Below, piece by piece: positions 1 through 10,238 of a stretch of 64,000 nucleotides of DNA. The stretch is from NCBI GenBank assembly GCA_036245525.1, contig BTPG01000004.1, forward strand, positions 163,375,025 to 163,439,024, read 5' to 3'. Made by a program: the position numbers and the translations under genes. Under the pieces are notes generated by a model, which was not told the origin of the DNA, did no database searches, and saw nothing but the letters and a program-made list of their open reading frames with translations. The DNA comes from Semisulcospira habei. Its lineage: Eukaryota > Mollusca > Gastropoda > Semisulcospiridae. Numbering within the stretch: position 1 is the first letter of the stretch; every line of letters begins with the position of its first letter.

Positions 1-40
1 CTAACCCCACCCAAGTCCCCCAGGGCAGACCCGGGTGGGG
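1..40 (-). repeat. SINE copy, head end only (window edge)
   Basis: The first 40 bases match the head end of the dispersed SINE found complete six more times in this window (ccccaccc / gggtgggg inverted repeat around a gggcagacc core). The rest of this copy lies outside the window. It abuts the polymerase fragment directly. Confidence 0.8.
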
Positions 41-225
41 GAACTACAACTAAAGCAGTCTAGGTATCATCCCATATTAGGTAAAGCATGGTTACCACTG
101 CCAACAGAAGTAGTAAACAAAAAGGCTGTTGTTAACATTCAGAACAATGACAACTATTGTTTCATGTGGTGTGTGCTTGCTAAACTACACTTTGTAAAAA
201 TAAAACCTGAACGTGTTTCTGACTG
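41..225 (+). pseudogene. Polinton protein-primed DNA polymerase, N-terminal fragment
   Basis: The reading frame here matches residues of about 111-171 of the full-length polymerase at 42486-45911, including the block around the NNDN-x-CF-x-WCVL motif. Similarity begins right after the SINE and stops near 225, so only about 60 codons survive. This is a fossil fragment of the same element family, detached from the other decayed copy at 3724-8900 and in an order that does not match the intact element, so it was rearranged or inserted separately. It cannot encode a functional enzyme. Confidence 0.85.
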
Positions 226-1409
226 TATGATTAAAATGTTTGCCAAGGCTGAAAATTTCCCTTGCCAGAAAGCAACACCGATCGACCTCGTGTGAGCGAT
301 GTGATGGTGTGCAAATAAAAGGTCGACCTACTTGTTCCATATCATCAATTCTGTGAGGCAAGACATGTATAAATATTTACCAGTTAAGAACAGATATGTT
401 TCATGTGCGAAATATTGCGCTATTGCCTAATAAAAAACGGCATGTTGAACGTCAGGCGTGTTGTAATTTTGCGACAGAATATCTCTTCCCTGAACTTCGC
501 ACAATGTGAACCTCATAGCAGACGAATTAGACCATCACTTCCTCTCCTGTACATGCATAAAGCACCCACTTCGCATGTTTCAAGATAACAACACAAACAG
601 ACTTTTTTTGAAAGGCGAGTTTACTTCTACCCGGTTTTTGTTGTAATAATCGACGTTCGACATAGTTGTCTTTTCTTCCTCAACTGCTGCCGATTTCAAT
701 TTGGAAAATTGTACCCATCGTTTCTTCGTATCACGTGATGCATACGCGCTATGCTGATCGATGATTGCGGCAAGCTTCAAACCGACGGAACTCGAGAATG
801 TATGTTGTAATATTCGCCTTTATCTGACGTTCGACATAAAATCTACGTTCAACATACTATTCTGTATAGTTTTTGTATAACAGTTACCTAGAGAAAGGAT
901 TGATATGGCATTTGTACCGATAGGATATACAAGCTGTGCAGATTGAAACGAATTGGGCAGTTGTTGTCGCCAGCGATGTGCGTTGAAAATGATTAGCGAG
1001 TTGTACATCATTACATTACCACAAATGCGTGTGTGGTAAACATGACGTTCGATCAAAGCGGTGATATTTGGTGCAGCATCTTTGTCTAGACCACTCTCTG
1101 GAACGTCGTGTTTGGAGAAAACAGCTAAATTTGTAGAATGTAAAACCGATTCAGACAAAATGCTGTCACACGTGTTTGTAGTTGTTGACAAGCTCCCTTT
1201 TCAAGTCGTGTTGCGTCGACCGTCATATTCCAACACGGCCGATGTTGTAAACCTGATGTGCAAGCACCTGTTAAATGTGTGTTTGTTTAGAACGCCTTTC
1301 ACACTCAGATCGCCATTGATTGACACGTTCCATCTCGTAGAGTCACCCATGGAATCGTATGAAAGGCCTTGAGAGGGAGAGTGTCATGTTTGATAATAGA
1401 ACATGCAGA
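226..1409. other. No assigned gene; short recurring motif
   Basis: I see no convincing coding region. The stretch carries several diverged copies of a short motif of the form gttgtaat ... gacgttcgacataa (near 450, 640 and 805) that recurs at 3160 and 3510. A 103-codon open frame at 1061-1372 could be an upstream part of the OTU-like pseudogene that follows, but nothing in it is diagnostic. Confidence 0.4.
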
Positions 1410-2521
1410 TGAAGTGTTGAAAGTGTACTTGATAGATGAAAGTGGAAATGGAGATGGCAACTGTTTTTTTCAGTGCGCTGAGCCTTCTTATATTTGGCAC
1501 AGAAATGTGCCATGAAGAGCTCAGGTGTCGCATTGTTATTTGTATGGCACTGCATCCAGACAGTTTTCTGAATGGTTCTAATTGGTGCGCTCCTCGTGAC
1601 TCTGTGTCACCAGGTGAAGTTATTCAAATGGCTGTGCTGACCTCAGTTTCACCTGATGTCCCCCACCCGGGTCTGCCCTGGGGGACTTGGGTGGAGTTGA
1701 CTACTTTTTAGTTCCCAGGGTCACCCTGGTCAGCCGGCCCACAGGTTGGGTTTCCCTTCTACCCTGGGGCATGTGTTTCTGTCTACCTTTGTCCATTCAC
1801 CTGTATTTGCCTTTTTAAAACTCTCCCAACTGTCTGCACTGCCTGTACTACTTGTTATTGGATGTGTGTTGCTAAATGGTCTTAGCTTTATTTAGGCCCC
1901 ATGGCGTAGGTTTATTTAACGTATTGGACCGGCTGGCGACATACATTCAATATTCTGTTTATTTTTTATTTTTTCAGAAGCAGTGCAGGCACATCCTGAG
2001 AAAGCCTTGTTGCTGTCGGGACGTTAAGCAATGTACAATCAATTCACCTGATGCTTCAGAGCGTTTGTCGTTTGAAGCTGAAGTGATGTCAGTGGATCAA
2101 AACTGCAACTTGTCAGGGTTGTGGGAGTTGTGCGCAGCCAGTTTTGTGCTGAAGCATCCAAACCAGTCGGTTTTTCCAGATCTTGGTTGGGAGATGTACA
2201 GGCTTCACTGCAGCCGCAATTTTCGCGCTCCGGGTTGTGAGGATGGTCAGAAATTGTTGATCATGTGGTTCTCAATCCGCAGTGACATGGTGCTGATCAC
2301 TGGGTGCCAAACCACTTGTGCCTATCGTTCCCCGCACACACACTCAAGCTCCAGTGGTTGACATCTTCCATCTTGTTCAGTGGAATGAAACTGAATATGT
2401 TGGGCAAGCTAAAGACGTTGACGAACTTCTGCAGGTTGCCTGTGTGAGTTTCATGTCAAAGCGCCGACGCTTGTACTTTTGGCATATCCGCTTTGACTAC
2501 TACCATTTGATTTTATTTTGA
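1410..2521 (+). pseudogene. OTU-like cysteine protease-domain gene, broken
   Basis: A DGNC motif (codons at 1453-1464) followed in a shifted frame by ALSLLIFGTEMCHEELR looks like the catalytic-cysteine region of an OTU-family deubiquitinase domain. An extra T in the T-run right after the Cys codon breaks the frame. After the SINE the frame continues with WELCAASFVLKHP and a VFPDLGW block, then a WVPNH-like segment near 2305, reminiscent of the catalytic His end of OTU domains, again across a frameshift. The SINE duplicated ttcacctgatg on insertion. Host gene fragment or transposon-borne gene cannot be decided here. OTU assignment is from motifs only. Confidence 0.5.
1659..2042 (+). mobile_element. 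SINE copy, full length
   Basis: Copy in head-to-tail orientation on the plus strand: hairpin head (ccccaccc...gggtgg), body, then tail gttaagcaatgtacaatcaa. It is flanked by an 11-bp direct repeat ttcacctgatg (1648-1658 and 2043-2053), the target-site duplication. It interrupts the OTU-like pseudogene. Confidence 0.85.
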
Positions 2522-3723
2522 GGAGGGTCTCTCTCAACCTCGATAAAAGCACATCCAGTCAGAGGCGTCAGTTTTTCACAGTTATTTAGGACATATGCTG
2601 CATAGAAATTGCAGAAGAAACGGGTATAAATATAACTAAGTGATGTCAAGGTGTTTGTGTTTTCCTACACATTTCAGTATATTTACTGACATGTGTAGCA
2701 AAGCAAACGTGAAATCACTGTATTTGTCCGTTTCTCCTGCACTTTCTAGTTGCTTGAAGACCCATACTGACCATCTGTCACTATATTAATAGTTCTCTCA
2801 GCGGAGCCCCGAGACACCTACGAAAGGGTTTTGGCCCCAGTGTAAAAAAAAAAAACCAAAATAACATATATTCATATAAATGTATGAATTTTTTTTATAC
2901 ACTGTTTTAACCTTCATTGTGTGAGACAGTTTTGAGAAGAAATAAGTGTAAAGCGAGATGTGATCTGCAGTTTTAGGGATTGATGAGCAGTTCAAATACA
3001 TGATGAATAGTGCAGAACGATATGTGATTTAGCAGTATTGCGGATTGATCGGCAGTTCATGTCCATAAGGAAATGTGTATATGCAGTGTTTGTAGCGGAA
3101 GAAAAGTGACTTGTGGGAGAACTTGTGGTTTTGGATGGATAAATGTTAAACCTCCGTTCAGTTTGTTGTAATTAGGACGTTCGACATAATATCTGTTTTC
3201 CTGAATTTGCATTTATTCTTCCTGTACTTGAAATAAAATGATCATAGGAAATGTTGCTGTTGTCTCTCTTAATTCTTTTTACATCCCTGAAATGTGGTTT
3301 GAAAGAGAATGTGGCTGCATTTCACATTACAACAAATAGAAAGAAGCACCTGTGTCGGATGTCAGGTATTACAACAATTGATCCTTTTCAGTGACACCCA
3401 GAAAACCTTAATGATTTAGTTTTGCAACAGAAATTCACATTTACTAATCCATTTAACTGTTCAAGTAAACATTTTCCAACTTGGATCAATAACAAAACCA
3501 AAACTTACACGGTTGTGTTGTAATACCTGACCTCCGACATAATGTCATATAAAAAGTTCTGAATGAGATTTCTCTGAAACTAAGGAACAGACTATATTCC
3601 AATTTCACATACTGTTTGCACATGCCATAAACTGTCCAACGCGGATTTTTCATGTAATTCTATCACTTTTCACTTTCAAGCACTCTTGTTGCCTTTTCAG
3701 TAACACCTTTTGGCAATGGGTCA
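2522..3723. other. No gene recognised
   Basis: AT-rich sequence with no supported coding region. It contains further copies of the gttgtaat ... gacgttcgacataat motif near 3160 and 3510 and an inverted copy near 3360. The decayed Polinton begins at about 3724, where similarity to the intact element starts abruptly. Confidence 0.4.
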
Positions 3724-4232
3724 TATAGAAAGATCAGCGAGGTTAGAAGCGATTAGTATTGGGAGACAAAAACTGAAAACACAGGCCAACAGGATTAGAG
3801 AAACTATTCAGAAAATACTTCACGAAGACACTACTTTGGCTGAGAGATTGAAAACACTTTTCAGAGAACAGGGTATTACAATTGCTAGTTTAATTACTGC
3901 TCTTGGATTTATTATCAGTACTGTTGTGTTGGCTGTCTCCGGGGACCCGGGGAGGTCCAACACCACCAGCCCCGGCACCCCCAGCACCACCAACAGACCC
4001 AAAAGATTTACAGACATGGGTAAAGAAACGATTAACACACATATCAGACTTGCTTAAAAAATTGGCTGTGAAAGCAATGGACGCGTTGCCTGGTATTATA
4101 GGCACAGTTGTCAGTTGGCTGATCAATACTGCAGCAAAGGTAGTAGGGTTTATGGCAGAACATGTGTTGATATTTTTGGTGTCAGTAGGAGGATTAATGG
4201 TGGGTTATTTAATGAAACAGATAAAGAAGTAA
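3724..4232 (+). pseudogene. Decayed copy of Polinton coiled-coil/membrane protein (C-terminal part)
   Basis: Matches the C-terminal 40 percent of the gene starting at 33687: the IERSARLEAISIG and RETIQKILHEDTTLAERL helices, the hydrophobic ITALGFIISTVVLAV segment, a proline-rich linker, then SDLLKKLAVKAMDALPG and a C-terminal membrane segment ending MKQIKK. A frameshift lies in the proline-rich linker near 3950. This copy shows what the uninterrupted C-terminus looks like, which the otherwise intact copy has lost to an insertion. Its last codons overlap, on the opposite strand, the end of the next gene. Confidence 0.85.
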
Positions 4233-5483
4233 TATACCTAGTCCTGTGAGGCCTATTACCAATGCAGTTCTCTCTGACTCATGTGTGTTTGATGACGGTG
4301 CTGGTGCTGGTGATGGTGCCAGTACAGGAGTGGGTGCCGGGGCTGGGGCTGTTATTGACATTACTGGTGTTACCAGGGCTGCCTGTACGGGTGGTGATGA
4401 TACTGGGCTGGCACTATTATTGATTGTAGGTGTGTGTTTACAGATTTATTGAGTCCTAATTTTTGATCACGACCAGCGACAATGATTTCATTATTATAAT
4501 TTGTTATTGTACCCATTTGTAATTGAAGGTCAGATGGTAGCATGTATAACCCAATGCCAACTACAAAGTCAACTTTTGATCTGGCATATCTGAGTACGTC
4601 TTGATAGCGTTGTATGCTTGATGGAGATCTACTGTTGAATTAATAGAGTCTTCTAGATTAGCAAGAAACTGTTTTTGTGCTTCAAATTTGCCACTCCCGT
4701 TTAAAATGTTTGATTTTGTTAGTGACTGTGCACCTAGTATACACCAGACATATGTTCTGATAGACTCATTTACGCGCTCGACTCCTGCTTGAGTAAACCC
4801 GTCAGTTTTATCTAAAATAAATGTAGTCCAGGCATTAGACTGTTTCTGTTCTATTGATCCTAACCATACTTGTGATTTTTGTGAGAATGACGTGTAACCA
4901 GGGTAATAGTCTTGTGGTATTGTCTGTGACTCATAGCGTAATACAATGTACCCATACCGTTGTGAGTCATCAAGTTTTTGTGTAAAGTCATACTTAGTGC
5001 TGATGTTAAATTCATTACAGATCCGTTCAAATGCTTTCATATCCATGGGTTGTTAAACCTGTTGAAACTGGATTCAGTGGGTAGTGGTGTATGAAGTTCT
5101 GACAGTATAACGTCTTAATTGGTAATATGTGTGGAAACGGTAGACAGACCTAATCAGTTTGTTTGAGTGATTCAAATGGTCTGTAAATGAAACACCACAG
5201 CCAGTAGTAGAACACAGTATAGCAAAGTTAAGTTGGTTTTGAAACATCTGTAGTGGTCTTGATGTCCACTTTCTTGCAGTAGTATCGTCTGTTATTGGAG
5301 GGTTTAGGTATTGATCAAACGGATTCGGTACTTTGACTTGAAACAAATCTTGTTCTGATACAGCAATATCAAGCTGATTTAGTTGAATTATTTCTGTTCA
5401 TAAGTAGGTGCGACATTATATTTGGCATCTACATTAAATTGAAATGCATTTGTAGTGGTAATGGTTGGTGATTTAAATTCCAT
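4209..5483 (-). pseudogene. Decayed copy of Polinton 408-residue membrane-anchored protein
   Basis: Homologous along its length to the gene at 36130-37356. Single-base indels relative to that gene lie near 4620, 5046, 5115 and 5390, so several frames are needed. The Pro/Ala/Gly-rich linker before the C-terminal membrane segment (about 4270-4440) is longer and different from the intact copy. The start codon sits 27 bp from the divergent start of the minor capsid gene, as in the intact element. Confidence 0.85.
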
Positions 5484-5510
5484 CATGTTCTTTTTTATGA
5501 GATAATAAAA

Positions 5511-6608
5511 ATGTTTATCACATTAACAAATCTTGACACAACAAAGCAAACCAGTGTGTGGTTAACTAATGGTTTGATTGATTGATTGTACATTGCTTAA
5601 CGTCCCGACAGCAACAAGGCTTTCTCAGGACGTGCCTGCACTGCTTGTGAAAAAAAACTAAACAGAAAATTGAATGTATGTCGCCAGCCGGTCAAATACA
5701 TTAAATAAACCTACAACATGGGGCATAAATAAAGCTAAGACCATTTAGCAACACACATCCAATATCAAGAGCTACAGGCAGTGCAGACAGTAGGGAGAGT
5801 TTTAAAAAGGCAAATACAGGTGAATGGACAAAGGGTAGACAGAAACACATGCCCCAGAATAGAGAGAAAAACCCACCCTGTGGGCTGACCAGGTGACCCT
5901 GGGAACTAAAAAATACCTAACCCCACCCAAGTCCCCCAGGGCAGACCCCGGGTGGGGCGGTTAACTAATGGATTGATAATCGTGATGGTAGCAAGGCTGT
6001 AGCTATCCATGAAATGTTCTATACAGTAAAATGGTTTAATAGAAGACAAAAATTATATGTAATCTTGATGTGTGACTGAGCTATACCACCTGGTATTATG
6101 ACTTTGTACTATAGCTGAATGGTTTCAAAGTAAATTTAAAATTAAAGCAACTTTAAATCCAGCTAACCTACTTGTTACATTAGAATTTCCGCACAAAATT
6201 GGTAAAAATCTCAGTCAGATTGCATATTTACTTGGATTTTATATTGATGAAGATTGGTATAGAACAGATGATATGGATGAAGCTAATTTTGATATTATAA
6301 CAATGAAGACAAAAAAACTTAAAATAACTGGAAAACGGCCTGTCAATTTGTCAGTACACACAGTATTAAATATTCTCTTAAAAGAACTAAACACAACTGA
6401 AAATATACACAATGGTAAGCCTTCAACTTTGTTGAGATGCTTACCGACTGGAACTGCTCCCTATTGTGAAAGTGTGGTTGTTAGATTTCCTTTACAGTTT
6501 AAGAAATTGGGTTCCAGTTTCTTTGAGTCACTTTGTATATCTGTAACTAATCAGGATGGCAAACCAGTTCTTATGCATGATTTTAGTGTAGTGTTAGAAG
6601 TTAAATAA
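5511..6608 (+). pseudogene. Decayed copy of Polinton minor capsid (penton-like) gene, split by a SINE
   Basis: Starts ATGTTTATCACATTAAC like the intact gene at 37380, is interrupted at 5573 by a SINE, resumes at 5959 and has internal deletions and frameshifts between 6030 and 6270. Only the last 111 codons (6273-6608) are open. These keep the conserved LSVHTVLN ... NGKPSTLLRCLPTG ... SLCISVTNQDGKPV block. The ATAATAAAAATG start context is kept. Confidence 0.85.
5573..5958 (-). mobile_element. SINE copy, full length, in minor capsid pseudogene
   Basis: Flanked by a perfect 13-bp target-site duplication ggttaactaatgg (5560-5572 and 5959-5971). The plus strand shows the tail first (ttgattgattgattgtacatt) and the hairpin head last. 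Insertion postdates the Polinton fragment. Confidence 0.9.
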
Positions 6609-6629
6609 TTTTATTTTTGTTTATAAAAA

Positions 6630-7505
6630 ATGAGTGGTGGTCCAAAGCCGAGAATCATACCAGTTGCATGTCCGGTAACAGAGTTGAAAGATTTGGCTGA
6701 TGTACAGGATTTTGAGAAGGAGGGGGATGTTGGAGAAATATATGGTTTTGAACTTGATTCAAATGGCATGTACAAGAGGAAAGTAATTGTTGACATGAAA
6801 GACGGTGAAAGACAGATTCCTAAACTTGGTCAGCTTCGTGATGTTACTGTACCTACTCCACCTGTAAATAATTCGCCCTACAACTTAATACATGTGGGTA
6901 GTAAGTGGGTTGTTTCACCTGTACCTGTTCCACCACCCACAATTGACTGGGACATAAAGATTGAATTTATTAGTTCTTATGTATACACTGATGATGAAGG
7001 CGCCTTAGTGTTTAGGAAGGTTGTTAACTCGGGGCCGCTTATTGTAAGTCTTGTTCCAAGTTTTGCTTCAGACGACAATAGCAGAGAAAAACTGAAAGTT
7101 GAAAATTATGAGAGAAGGAGATATCTTCTTACACATAGGAAGGGTAGGTCTGATGCGAAGGTCGTGTTTGCACCAATAAACTTTCCCATCGCAAGAGAAG
7201 CGACAATAGTATTTGAAATTATCATGAGATCAGTAACTACTGCTAAAGAGGCTCAAATTGCACAAGGAATTAAACTTACATGGAATGACACAGTATCAGA
7301 ATCAACAAAGGTCTTTATTGCTATTACAAAAAATAATGATGTTATTAATGTTTCGAGCAGTGTTCCAGCTGTCAAGGTGGTGGTAGACAAAGCAACTTTT
7401 GTTCGTCTAACTTACATAAACCTTGAACACATTGATCTTGTTTCATTTTATTATGCCAGCAAATTATATACTTTTGAAGAGTTGCAAGATGTAATTGCTG
7501 ATTAA
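6630..7505 (+). CDS. Polinton 291-residue protein, intact frame in a decayed copy
   Basis: An unbroken 291-codon frame, colinear with the 294-residue protein at 38114-38998; by eye about nine residues in ten match. ATG is preceded by tttataaaaa as in the intact copy. Sequence begins MSGGPKPRIIPVACPVTELK and ends FEELQDVIAD. No catalytic motif, signal peptide or strong membrane segment is visible; it is mixed alpha/beta in feel with a proline-rich SPVPVPPP stretch. I do not recognise the family beyond its conserved place in this element, between the minor capsid candidate and the 211-residue protein, which suggests a virion component. Its neighbours are all broken, so preservation may be chance or recent. 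Confidence 0.75.
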   Translation: MSGGPKPRIIPVACPVTELKDLADVQDFEKEGDVGEIYGFELDSNGMYKRKVIVDMKDGERQIPKLGQLRDVTVPTPPVNNSPYNLIHVGSKWVVSPVPVPPPTIDWDIKIEFISSYVYTDDEGALVFRKVVNSGPLIVSLVPSFASDDNSREKLKVENYERRRYLLTHRKGRSDAKVVFAPINFPIAREATIVFEIIMRSVTTAKEAQIAQGIKLTWNDTVSESTKVFIAITKNNDVINVSSSVPAVKVVVDKATFVRLTYINLEHIDLVSFYYASKLYTFEELQDVIAD

Positions 7506-7530
7506 ATAAAAAATATTTGTTAATAAAAAA

Positions 7531-8624
7531 ATGGTAAAATTCTATCCAATACTACCAACGCTTGAGCCGACTGAATCAATTGCGATGACTAAAACAACGC
7601 TTGCACCTGATCCGCATGCGACAGCTGTACCAATTGCATCAGATAAAACATTACAGACAGACGCATTTCGTTTAATGAATATTACAGAAGCAATTAAATA
7701 TTTGGACGGATTGATTGATTGATTGTACATTGCTTAACGTCCCGACAGCAACAAGGCTTTCTCAGGACGTGCCTGCACTGCTTGTGAAAAAAAATAAACA
7801 AAACATTGAATGTATGTCGCCAGCCGGTCAAATACATTAAATAAACCTACAACATGGGGCATAAATAAAGCTAAGACCATTTAGCAACACACATCCAATA
7901 TCAAGAGCTACAGGCAGTGCAGACAGTAGGGAGAGTTTTAAAAAGGCAAATACAGGTGAATGGACAAAGGGTAGACAGAAACAAATGCCCCAGAATAGAG
8001 AGAAAAACCCACCCTGTGGGGCTGACCAGGGTGACCCTGGGAACTAAAAAATACCTAACCCCACCCAAGTCCCCCAGGGCAGACCCGGGGTGGGGTTATT
8101 TGGACGGAGAAGAAGCAAAATATTCACGGTGCAAAAGACGGTATAAGACCATTTTTAATTCTGTTCAAAACACTTCTATGGCTATTGGTGCAGTTTCAGC
8201 TGGATGTTCTGTAGGGGGTATTGTATTGATTTCAACTGGAATTGGAAGTTTAATTGGCGTTGGCCTTGAAGGAGCTAGCATTGCCACAGGTCTGGCATGC
8301 TTTGGTTTGGAGGCCATAAACAAGAGATTTCACACTAAATTACAGAAACATGAAGCATTGAGTACGCTGGCTGGTGCAAAACTTAGTAGTCTAAAACTGA
8401 TTATAAGTAAAGCGTTGCAGGACAATTTTATTGATGACGATGAATTTAAGAGAGTGCAAGACGATTTAAATAATTACAAACAACTGAAATCTGAAATACA
8501 AAATAAGATGCGTAGTCAATCTCCCGTGAATGTTGAAGAACTAAAGGCCAGTTTTTTAGCAGAAGGAAAAAGGATAGGGGTACAGGAGACCACAGAAAAA
8601 CTTCAAGGATTTTTAGGGAAGTAA
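7531..8624 (+). pseudogene. Decayed copy of Polinton 211-residue hydrophobic protein, split by a SINE
   Basis: The first part (7531-7710) matches the N-terminus of the protein at 39020 with a short insertion of about 20 residues; a SINE splits it at 7711; the rest (8097-8624) continues with EEAKYSRCKRRYKTIFNSV, two hydrophobic glycine-rich segments, INKRFHTKLQKHEALSTLAG and a C-terminal helical region. An apparent longer ORF starting at 7917 is SINE sequence read through into the gene. Confidence 0.85.
7711..8096 (-). mobile_element. SINE copy, full length, in 211-residue-protein pseudogene
   Basis: Bounded by a perfect 12-bp direct repeat tatttggacgga (7699-7710 and 8097-8108). Same orientation as the copy at 5573. 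Tail ttgattgattg, head ending in the gggtgggg inverted repeat. Confidence 0.9.
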
Positions 8625-8728
8625 AAATCAGTTTTGGTAATCAAACAATATTTTTGTCATATACTTCACAGAGAGATGACACGCCACCTGTCTATTTGAC
8701 GCCCACAGCTCCGCCAGAATATTTTTAA
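8537..8728 (+). CDS. Short late-domain frame after 211-residue gene (decayed copy)
   Basis: Open frame of about 63 codons, -1 relative to the upstream gene and overlapping its end, with no upstream ATG. Its second half contains FGN-x3-FLSYTSQRD and ends PTAPPEYF, combining a PTAP and a PPEY motif. The same frame, with mainly synonymous differences in the distal part, exists after the intact gene at 39568-39756. See the finding on late domains; how it would be translated is unknown. Confidence 0.5.
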   Translation, partial: RTKGQFFSRRKKDRGTGDHRKTSRIFREVKISFGNQTIFLSYTSQRDDTPPVYLTPTAPPEYF

Positions 8729-9168
8729 AAAATAACTTTTTTTGTCTTTGTTTCTTGTCAAATTTGACTCAGTATCTTGTCACTGGAGACAAGTTTTTGT
8801 AAGTAATTAATAAGTTCTTATTGTAAGTAATTAATAAGTTCTTATGGTAAGTAACTATAAAGAACCTGCAGAGGTAACCTTTAAGTTACCTACAACTTGT
8901 AAGTAAGTACAAAGTTCTACTTGACACCAGTCTATTAAATAGTGTTAGGGTATCTGCTAGACAATACAGTTGATGATTCTCAGGAGTAGGTGTGATAGAA
9001 CTAGTGGGGATGCTAAGGTTTGTTTAACCAAAAGATCGCCGATCTTCTCCTGGGAATGTTAGCGTTGAGAGCGTGATAGGGTGGTTGTGTCCAAAATTAA
9101 AGATTTAAATAGTATCTGTTCAGCTTATGAGAATCTGGTGCCCTTTAAATCTCTACTCTTCTATCTCT
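8729..9168. other. End of decayed Polinton and unassigned spacer
   Basis: Up to about 8920 the sequence still resembles the intergenic region after 39756 (gttacttgtaagt-type repeats; the 24-bp unit gtaagtaattaataagttctta occurs twice at 8799-8845, and ggtaac/gttacc inverted repeats follow). Beyond that no similarity to the intact element is seen, and no gene. Confidence 0.5.
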
Positions 9169-10168
9169 CTTATAACCCATGTCTTTCTCCAGAACTTAGG
9201 AAGTAGGCAGGAGAAACATACATACACACGGTCAGGTAAATACCCTGATTTCCCACAGTAGATGCACAGAACATTACACAACAATGTAACGATACAAATT
9301 TGCCTCGAGTTATAGATACTCACAAACCAGATAGGTAAGGCTAGCACTGGCAGAATTGTACACAAATCAAGGGGAATCCCTCAGCGCTAGACAGACAAAC
9401 AGTTAGATCCCCTGCCTATCAGGCACCCATTTACCAGCCCACAGAGAAATACGCAGGTATAGAACAAGACGATCATCTACATCCCTAAAAAGGATGCATC
9501 AGGTCTCGCTTATAACCCATGTCTTTCTCTGGAACTTAGGAAGTAGGCAGGAGAAACATACATACACAAACATGAAGGTGCATTACTATATGTGGTCGGG
9601 TAAATACCCTGATTTCCCACAGTAGATGCACAGAACATCACACAACAATGTAACGATACAAATTTGCCTCGAGTTATAGATACTCACAAACCAGATAGGT
9701 GAGGCTAGCGCTGGCAGAATTGTACACAAACCAAGGGGAATCACTCAGCGCTGGACAGACAAACAGTTAGATCCCCTGCCTCCGCCTATCAGGCACCCAT
9801 TCGCCAGTCCACAGAAAAATATGCAGGTATAGAACAAGACGATCATCTACATCCCTAAAAAGGATGCATCAGGTCTCGTTTATAACCCATGTCTTTCTCC
9901 GGAACTTAGGAAGTAGGCAGGAGAAACATACATACATAAACACGAAGGTGCATTACTATATGTGGTCAGGTAAATACCCTGATTTCCCACAGTAGATGCA
10001 CAGAACATTACACAACAATTTAACGATACAAATTTGCCTCGAGTTATAAATACTCACAAAAATACTCACAAACCAGATAGGTGAGGCTAGCGCTGGCAGA
10101 ATTGTACACAAACCAAGGGGAATCACTCAGCGCTGGATAGACAAACAGTTAGATCCCCTGCCCCCGCC
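9169..10168. repeat. Tandem repeat, unit 340-370 bp, about 2.8 copies
   Basis: Units start with cttataacccatgtctttct at 9169, 9509 and 9879 and contain gaagtaggcaggagaaacat and a cctgatttcccacagtagat block. The first unit lacks about 30 bp (acgaaggtgcattactatat region) present in the others; the third has a small internal duplication of actcacaaaaat. The third unit ends in the inverted repeat below. No coding content. Confidence 0.9.
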
Positions 10169-10238
10169 TATTGTAGGCGGGGGCAGGGGATCTAACTGTT
10201 TGTCTGTCCAGAGCTGAATGATTCCTCTTGGTTTGTGT
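10106..10238. repeat. Long inverted repeat, 65-bp arms, 3-bp loop
   Basis: The end of the third tandem unit (acacaaacc ... cccccgccta) is followed after ttg by its near-perfect reverse complement (taggcggggg ... ggtttgtgt). The inner 31 bp are perfect, the outer part has a few mismatches. Could be a fold-back at a rearrangement junction or the tip of a terminal repeat. Confidence 0.85.

Noticed and set aside
7917..8096. N-terminal extension of the 211-residue homologue
   Set aside because: This part of the open frame is SINE sequence; target duplication shows it is an insertion.
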